DNA of 64,000 nucleotides, from contig JAJNNX010000010.1 of the NCBI GenBank assembly GCA_023159155.1, positions 806,001 to 870,000 of the forward strand, read 5' to 3'. Positions 57,711 through 64,000 of the stretch are shown piece by piece. The first letter of the stretch is position 1. Each line of letters opens with the position of its first letter. This DNA comes from Ustulina deusta (lineage: Eukaryota; Ascomycota; Sordariomycetes; Xylariales; Xylariaceae). The notes below the pieces were generated by a model. That model worked only from the letters and a program-made list of their open reading frames with translations, ran no database searches and was not told the origin of the DNA. A program made the position numbers and the translations under genes.

Positions 57711-59204
57711 TTATATGATGGCTGCCGCATCGGCCGCGCTGCCGTGGAGAACGAGGTTCACCGTGTCATCAAAGTGCATCTTGAAATCGTCGCCGAGTTG
57801 CTTGCGCAACGCCGTCTGGACGGCGTCGAGGACGTTGGGGAAGACGCCAAAGTTGGCCGGGTTGTTCTCGTCGTTGGCGCCGCCCTGGAAGACACCCGTG
57901 CGGACCAGACAAGTATTCCATCCGTACAGATTGCCGCCGATTATGTCGGATGCCGGGTTGTCGCCGATCATGTAGATGTTCTCTGGTAACTTCTCCTCAC
58001 CATGGATCTGGTCCATCCACGAGGCCATGATTTCATCTGCGTACTTGTACGTCGCTAGCTCTGGCTTGCCGTAGACCACACGCTCGAGGTCGACGCCGGT
58101 CATGGCCTTGTACATGGCCTCGAGGCCGACACGGAACGCACCCTGTGACATGCGGGGCGTCCAGTGCTCCGTCGGGCAAAGCAGATCGCCTTGGGAGAAG
58201 TAGATGGGGATGCGCTGAGACTCGGGGTCCTTGGCCTTGGTCTTAAGCCGGCCATTCTGCGAGAGCAACAGATCCATGATGATCTGTATGTCGGTCGCGT
58301 AGTCCCGTGAGTCTGAAAATACGAGGATAGCCTCGATGTTGTGCTTGCTGAAGTCCCGTGGTCGCGACATCGCCTTCTCATATTCCGTGAACTCGCGATA
58401 TGGTGCGATGCTGGGGTCCCAGGCGACGATGTCGTTGGGAACGATGACGTCTTTGAACCCGTACTGCTCAGCGACCTCGCGGCATCGGTAGCCAACGCCA
58501 CCTACGACGAGTACTGACTTGTAGTACGAGGCCAGGGCGCTCATGGGTGTGTGAGACTGGATGAATTGTTCAGTTTTCACGGGATTTTGCAAGATCTTAG
58601 ATAGCTGGTCGCAGCGTGCTTGCTCGGGCTTGCCGCTTCCATTCGTCAGAAAGATGTGTGGAATTGTGATGCCAAGCTCGTTGTCACCGTTGAGGATCTC
58701 GAGCGCACGCTTGCCCTCCGGAATGAGCAAGTCGCCATGAACAAGGACGCCATCAATGTCGAAGGCGAAGGCCATGTTCTTAGCTTTAGCGACTTTCTTG
58801 GTTTCCACACTCTGGATTTGACTAGCCAAAATCTGACGAGTTGGCTGAATTGCAGGCATGCCAGGCCTCGTCGGCCGACCGTCACTATCTTCGGCATTAT
58901 GAACCGATGATAGCCTGGATCGCCGCTTGGATCGCGGGATAGGCAGTGAGGCACCGAAGGAGTTCCGAGAAGACCTTCGGTCTTTCTGAGACGGTGAGAT
59001 GCTCAAGATATGCATGTATTTCCCGGCTTGTGAAATGGATGATCGAGTTGCGGGTACCTCGATAGGGCCCTCCCCATCGTCGCCCGGGATGGGAAGAGTA
59101 TGGTGCTCGTGAGAGCCTACAGACAATTTGTCGTAAGGAACGTGGAGTTGGGCAGGGCTAGTGGGCGCTTCCACGCCAAAATCGGACTCCTCGAACATCG
59201 GCAT
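57711..59204 (-). CDS. HAD-superfamily hydrolase, CECR5/HDHD5-like (HAD-IIA)
   Basis: Single exon of 497 residues. The first 140 residues are Ser/Pro/Arg-rich and not conserved. The HAD domain starts at AFAFDIDGVLVHGD with nucleophile Asp149 and Asp151. HIFLTNGSGKP provides motif II. RVVYGKPELATYKYADEI and MIGDNPASDIIGGN supply motifs III/IV, where the two Asp bind magnesium. The cap lies between motifs II and III, as in class IIA. Relatives include yeast YKR070W, reported in mitochondria; the substrate is unknown. The N-terminal extension is basic in part (RSKRRSRLSS) and might include a targeting region, but it does not start like a classic presequence. Confidence 0.87.
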   Translation of the reverse strand: MPMFEESDFGVEAPTSPAQLHVPYDKLSVGSHEHHTLPIPGDDGEGPIEVPATRSSISQAGKYMHILSISPSQKDRRSSRNSFGASLPIPRSKRRSRLSSVHNAEDSDGRPTRPGMPAIQPTRQILASQIQSVETKKVAKAKNMAFAFDIDGVLVHGDLLIPEGKRALEILNGDNELGITIPHIFLTNGSGKPEQARCDQLSKILQNPVKTEQFIQSHTPMSALASYYKSVLVVGGVGYRCREVAEQYGFKDVIVPNDIVAWDPSIAPYREFTEYEKAMSRPRDFSKHNIEAILVFSDSRDYATDIQIIMDLLLSQNGRLKTKAKDPESQRIPIYFSQGDLLCPTEHWTPRMSQGAFRVGLEAMYKAMTGVDLERVVYGKPELATYKYADEIMASWMDQIHGEEKLPENIYMIGDNPASDIIGGNLYGWNTCLVRTGVFQGGANDENNPANFGVFPNVLDAVQTALRKQLGDDFKMHFDDTVNLVLHGSAADAAAII

Positions 59205-60603
59205 CTTGATATGTTGGAAAGGGTAGGTTCACTGCGAATCTTAGAACTAGAACGAAGGTGGGAATTTGTATCTATGATGAACTTCCTGATATATTCATAT
59301 ATATATGCTCGGGAAATATAGGGACACGGTCGGTTGAGAGTGGCTAGTCCAGCGATGCTCGCCTGGACCCTAATTCATCTTATAGCCGGCCACCACAGAG
59401 GTACCATACGACCCACGCAGCGTCCCTGGTTGTGATGAAACTCTTATCATGACCTGTTGTAACCCGATGACGTTGTCAGGACCCTTCATTCTGCGAGCGA
59501 GCGCAACGGCCTTCGAAAGTGCCCACAGAATGTATCCATTCCGAGGAGGAAGAGGTGGGCTGGTGGTGGGTTGTGAGGGCATTCGGGCCCATACAAACCC
59601 TCAGCCCGGCCATCCTAGCCGACGTGTTATCAGGCCTGATGGCACCATACAGAACGGATGAAACCTTCAGCGTTTGTCGGTCTGATAAAGGGTCTTTCGA
59701 TCATCCATATAATGTGGACCGTACTCCATCAGCCGTGCAGTAGCCGTGGCTGATAGCGCCTATCGTGCCCGCTTCCGGATGTTGGTGACATCATGCGGCT
59801 CCGCCGAGCCCAGAATGACTCGCCAGGACGGGAGGCTCTTCGGTAAGAGTTTTCTAGCTCCCGAGGGGCCGCCGATGGGTTGCAGCAAAAGCACCAACGC
59901 AGAACCAGCGTTTGGGATGATCGACATTACGAATCCGGTGCATATCGTCAGGGTCGAGGGGATTTCCCTGTGATGCCTCCCAGCAACTAGGATAACCGAG
60001 GATACCTTTTCTTTTGCTTTTCCCTGTTGCCGCATTTGCCCGGAAGGCTCTGTCTCCAGCAGCACCTCTCTGCATTATACCTGCAGATTGAAGATCAATT
60101 TCCCCATCAACCCGCACGACGCTGCGCGCCGACCACCCAACAGCACTGCCATGGTAATGAAAGGCGAGGACAACACTCGATGCTTGTGGGTACCGGAAGC
60201 TGCCGGCGTCTGCAAGATTATTACGCGAGATGAGACATTGTTATCAGTCTAAGAGTAAACCAAGCCAAAGCAAGCCTTACTTGCATCAATACGCCGCGAG
60301 GGAGCCACTCTAGTCGCCACCCGGTCTGGCGTGTCACAGCTAACATTCCCGGTGATAAGAAGGGATGCGTCACAGGTTACAGTAGGGAGACAGTCAGCGA
60401 AAGTAAGACCTAGCAAGGTTTTTGCAGTACACCTCACATATCACCAGTACTACTTGAAGAGGCCGTTCACGCCAGACACCGCCAGACTAGCGTGTAGCGT
60501 GAACAATTCTCCCTAACATCTCATATCCCTCACTACCACTTCGTCAACCGCGTTTAGCTCCAACAACCATATTTCATTCAGTCACATACATTCGGATTTC
60601 AAA
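59205..60603. other. Divergent promoter region
   Basis: About 1.4 kb between the divergent HAD and aldo/keto reductase genes. Short overlapping frames (for example 59760-60065 on the minus strand) are not recognisable. A GATAAG motif lies near 60355. Confidence 0.5.
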
Positions 60604-61599
60604 ATGCCGATAAATACGACTACATTCACACTCAACAACGGGGTGAAGATCCCCGCGCTAGGATTTGGCACCTTCGCCAATGAGGGGGCCAAGGGAGAGA
60701 CATACAAGGCAGTTCAATGCGCTCTGCGGGTCGGCTACCGACATCTAGACTGCGCATGGTTCTACCACAACGAGAGCGAGGTCGGCGATGCCGTCCGGGA
60801 TTTCCTGAAGGAAAACACGTCCGTGAAGCGCGCGGACATCTTCATCACAACCAAGGTATGGAACCACTTACACGAGCCCGAGGACGTGAGGTGGTCTCTC
60901 GAGAACTCCCTGCACAGTTTCGGGCTTGACTACATCGACCTGTTCATCGTGCACTGGCCCATCGCAGCTGAGCGCAACGAGGACCACACCGTCAAGCTCG
61001 GCAGCAACGGCAAGTACATCATCAAGAAGGGCCTCACGGAGAACCCGGAGCCCACATGGCGGGCGATGGAAGAGCTCCTCGCCAGCGGCAAGGCTCGCTC
61101 CATCGGCGTCTCGAACTGGACGATACCGGGCCTCAAGAAGCTGCTGGGCTTCGCCAAAGTCAAGCCCCAGGTCAACCAGATCGAGGTGCATCCGTTCCTG
61201 CCGAACGAGGAGTTGATCCAGTTCTGCCAGGCCAACGACATCGTCGTCCAGGCCTACTCGCCCCTCGGATCCCAGGATCAGGTCCCCACGACGGGCGAGA
61301 AGGTGCGCACGAACAAGACGCTCAACGAGGTCGCGGACCGCAGCGGGCACACGCTGGCGCAGGTCCTGCTCGCGTGGGGGCTGCGTCGCGGCTACGTCGT
61401 GCTGCCCAAGAGCTCGACCCCCTCGCGCATCGAGAGCAACGCGCAGGTCCCCGAGCTCTCGGACGCAGACTTCGAAGCCGTCCAGCAGGTCGCCAAGGGC
61501 CGACATACACGGTTCGTCAACATGAAAGACGTATTCGGCTACGATGTGTGGTCCGAGGAGGCCACGGTGAACGGAATTGCCATAGGGACTTCGTCCTGA
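60604..61599 (+). CDS. Aldo/keto reductase (GCY1/glycerol dehydrogenase-like)
   Basis: Single exon of 331 residues, a normal AKR length. The catalytic tetrad is complete: Asp49 in YRHLDCA, Tyr54 in WFYHNE, Lys84 in ITTKVW and His117 in IVHWPI. Signature blocks ALGFGTFANEG, GVSNWTIPGL, VNQIEVHPFLPN and VVLPKSSTPSRIESN (the NADPH-binding loop) are all present. The enzyme should reduce aldehydes or sugars with NADPH in the cytosol. Close fungal groups include glycerol dehydrogenases and D-galacturonate or L-glyceraldehyde reductases, and the sequence alone does not separate them. Codon use is strongly GC-biased at third positions, suggesting high expression. The gene converges with the DUF7053 gene 258 bp away. 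Confidence 0.93.
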   Translation: MPINTTTFTLNNGVKIPALGFGTFANEGAKGETYKAVQCALRVGYRHLDCAWFYHNESEVGDAVRDFLKENTSVKRADIFITTKVWNHLHEPEDVRWSLENSLHSFGLDYIDLFIVHWPIAAERNEDHTVKLGSNGKYIIKKGLTENPEPTWRAMEELLASGKARSIGVSNWTIPGLKKLLGFAKVKPQVNQIEVHPFLPNEELIQFCQANDIVVQAYSPLGSQDQVPTTGEKVRTNKTLNEVADRSGHTLAQVLLAWGLRRGYVVLPKSSTPSRIESNAQVPELSDADFEAVQQVAKGRHTRFVNMKDVFGYDVWSEEATVNGIAIGTSS

Positions 61600-61857
61600 T
61601 AACCTAAAGGTAGATAGATTGATTGATGTTGCGTCACGATCGAACAGGAGGGGAAAATCGGGAATGAATTGCATTGGTACTATCTAGCAGAAAAATGTGG
61701 AACGGTCTTACGTTATGTCGTATATTGGTTTTCATGTAATGTATGTATGTATATATTGAGCAGACCGGCAGAAAAGAAATATCAGGAGAGCCCGATATCG
61801 GCCCTCTCGAAATTATCTCCCCCCCCCGGCCTATGCACACTGTTCACTACCTAGTAT

Positions 61858-62398
61858 CTAAGCCTTCACGGCTTCGGCAAAGAAACCCCTGTCATGACGC
61901 ACGTGTTAGAAATGACCTCTTAACGAGGGGTGATTGGACTTATTGTGGTGGGTTTCGGGGAGAAATAATAGGAAAACTTAGAAATGATGCGTACTGGTGA
62001 TACTCGGGATGCGCCTTCTCGACATTCCCCTTGATGAATTTCTTAGTGACGATGTTGCTCTCGATGGCGACGACCTCCTCGAGCGCGCGGCCGCGCGCGC
62101 GCCACTTGGACGTGATGGTCATGGATCCCGTGGGAGCCTTGCCGTCGATGACGGCGTCGACGCCCTCGGCGACGTTCGTCAGCGTCATCTGGAACGTCGT
62201 CTGCCCGACCGGCCGCTTGTCCGTGATCTCATAGACGCACGGCTGGCCCGGCCCCGGGGTCCCGGAGACGTGCTTCTGCGAGATGAGCTGCGGACACGTG
62301 ATCTTGATGTACAGGTCGTGGTTGTGCAGGCTGTTGATCACGGCTTGCTCCGTCGCCTCGGCGGGCAGAGGCGTCGTGATCACTGTCTCGGCGGCCAT
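61858..62398 (-). CDS. DUF7053-type SRPBCC-like protein
   Basis: Two exons on the minus strand: 62398-61995 and 61888-61858, 144 residues. Start at MAAETVITTPLPAEA; an in-frame ATG at 62449 lies upstream and is less likely. Blocks HNHDLYIKITCPQLIS, VYEITDKRPVGQTTFQMTL and SMTITSKWRARGRALEEVV fit the fungal DUF7053 family, which has a START/SRPBCC-like fold expected to hold a hydrophobic ligand. The last exon is only 31 nt and ends FFAEAVKA; the splice uses donor GTACGC and acceptor ACAG and restores Gln-Gly. Without splicing the frame would read through into a non-conserved tail. The function is unknown. Confidence 0.75.
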
Positions 62399-64000
62399 GT
62401 TTTGGAGGGCTGAAAGGGGATGCTTCAGACACGGCGTGGTATAAATCAATCGGTGCGTGGAATTCTCGTTCCCGGGGGGGAGGGATAGATAGATAGATGA
62501 TATCGCTGGATGGAGGCTACAGAGAAGAAAAACAAAAAAAAAACAGAAGAGACTCGACGTGGTGTTCTCCGGCTCTTTATAGGATGCAGGCTTCGGCGCA
62601 TCCGCCGTGTTTTTTGGCCGGTGAAAGTCAACCCGGGGTAACTCTATGCTGTAAGCTCTGAGTGTCCAGGGCGCGTGGCAGGGGTGTGCATGAAGACGAC
62701 GCGGTTGTGCTGTTCATCGTGTACGAGAGTACAGAAAAGGATGAAGCTGTTTGGGTTAACGAGAATCGGCTACTGCTTCAAATCCGTGGACGGCCGGCCA
62801 CTGCGCCAAAACTTCCGTCTCGTTCCTGAATGCGTAAATGGCAACCCCTCCAAGTATATCCCCCATAGTAAAGCATTCCAGATAGGCTGCGTCGAGCGCA
62901 CACTAAGAAGGACAGCGGAAATGAAGCAAATGCTCGTAGCCTTCTTCCGCCGTCTTAGATGTTGTAGCAAAGTAAACGCACGGCAATAATTGTCGCCGTG
63001 GTCCGCGATGACAACTGCCTCGCGATGTACCAAAAATAGAATGTGACATGGTATTATTATTATTATAAAAGGAAATGCAGGCCAAGTGACAAAACCAGGA
63101 CGGTACTATGGTGTAACGCGCGCTTCGGAGGTTGTTGGAGATCTCCATCCGTCATGTTGGACACGGGGATTCGTCGAGTCCGAAAGAAACGTAAGCTGGG
63201 CAGAACGCATGAAACCTTAATCCAGCATCCTACATAATACCAGGCTACTGCAGCTGGGGACTGATACAGAGGGGCGCGCGAGTCTCATGGGACGGCCGTA
63301 AGTCCATGGTGTCCGTTGAACTGGCTTCAACACAGTCTTCAAGTGCCGTCACTGTCTTACCTGTCATGTTATCCTGGGGAGTAGACAGCGAGTAGTCTGG
63401 TTTCCCCTATCTGCGTGAATCTAACGCAAGTCGGGGGTTTAAATATGACCAGTAGGAAGGGATATGAGCAATAATGGTAACAATATTGGTAGGCCATCTG
63501 TATACATGAGAAGCAGACTCTTATTCAATTAGGAGGCCATGATTTGAAGGCTGAGCAATACAAAATACAAGAATGCAAGAACCGCCTGGATGTTTTGTGG
63601 TATTTCCCCAATTATTGGTCAACAATGGAGCTAGCTGTTCTCCCAGCCCCTCAACTTAGAAGAAAATGAGTTTAAAATCTACTTGGTACACCGTTTCCAA
63701 TGAATTGGGGGAACCAAGGCGATAAAAGAAACAATGGAGTCTTTTATAGGCAGCCAGCAGAGGAATCCACGTAGTGTTGATCAGGCCTGATGAGTTTATA
63801 TCGCTCTCAAGTCTAGGTTAGTATGTTCTCTTTGAAGCTGGCTGGCTATGTATGGTGTTAGGGTGTTTTTATCTAGAACCCAATCCGTTCTGCACTCCGT
63901 GACAGTTACAGAAAAGAAAGAAGAAGGGGGTGTAGGGGATTCAGGTTATGATGACGGTTCACGATTCTCTCCTCTTTGTCTTCAAATTTTCTCATACTCT
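62399..64000. other. Intergenic, no gene seen
   Basis: Promoter of the DUF7053 gene, with a TAGA tetranucleotide run at about 62486-62499, then about 1.3 kb with no recognisable gene up to the window end. Confidence 0.5.

Noticed and set aside
60868..61674. Minus-strand frame of 268 codons across the aldo/keto reductase
   Set aside because: Pure antisense shadow of a strongly codon-biased gene.
1..64000. CRISPR arrays, bacterial operons or a secondary-metabolite cluster
   Set aside because: No spaced direct repeats of CRISPR type; the gene content is eukaryotic; no PKS, NRPS or terpene synthase core was seen despite an SDR, an AKR and an aminotransferase in the right-hand part.

Overview
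The window looks like a nuclear chromosome segment of a filamentous ascomycete (Pezizomycotina, most likely a sordariomycete; the order cannot be fixed by eye). The reasons are short introns of about 50-170 bp with GT...CTAAY...YAG signals, fungal gene content (RIT1, Mediator subunit 19/Rox3, Cdc34, a Sis1-type DnaJ, an F-box protein, fungal-only hypothetical proteins), and a long AT-rich Ty1/Copia retrotransposon carrying the all-transition damage expected of repeat-induced point mutation (RIP). I resolved about 20 protein genes, most by joining exons across introns, plus one intron-containing tRNA-Lys and one unclassified Pol III-like unit.

Layout. 1-10.3 kb: a fungal hypothetical protein, a four-helix membrane protein, a ribonuclease T2, a tRNA-like Pol III unit and a small secreted eight-cysteine protein resembling the Penicillium bubble protein antifungal family (minus strand). 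10.3-17.4 kb: a complete but dead Copia element with two LTRs, a primer-binding site matching the anticodon-loop region of initiator tRNA-Met, and gag-pol remains full of stops. 18-30 kb: a coiled-coil hypothetical protein, RIT1, an alpha/beta hydrolase with a long charged tail (minus), an F-box protein, and Med19/Rox3 (minus). 33-41.4 kb: Cdc34 E2, a UBA-like/UIM/USP-like protein that seems to lack DUB catalytic boxes, and a Sis1-type Hsp40 with a perfect three-unit heat shock element upstream. 41.4-47.3 kb is gene-poor and holds a decayed reading frame. 47.4-64 kb: an extended SDR reductase, a PEBP protein (minus), tRNA-Lys(UUU), an ACC-synthase-like PLP aminotransferase, a secreted GPI-anchored-type protein (minus), a CECR5-like HAD hydrolase (minus), an aldo/keto reductase, and a DUF7053-type protein (minus) convergent with it.

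How the genes relate. This is ordinary eukaryotic gene order without operons. The one functional theme is ubiquitin and proteostasis: an F-box protein, the SCF-type E2 Cdc34, a ubiquitin-binding USP-like protein and a DnaJ chaperone lie within about 15 kb on the plus strand, with only Med19 opposed. The RNase T2, the bubble-protein-like peptide and the GPI-type protein are candidates for secreted or surface products. Intergenic DNA is repeatedly marked by short palindromic TACCTA/TAGGTA tracts that are rare inside the exons. I did not see a convincing new multi-gene system. The best leads are the pseudo-DUB, the Pol III-like unit, the intergenic palindromes and the decayed reading frame at 43.7 kb.
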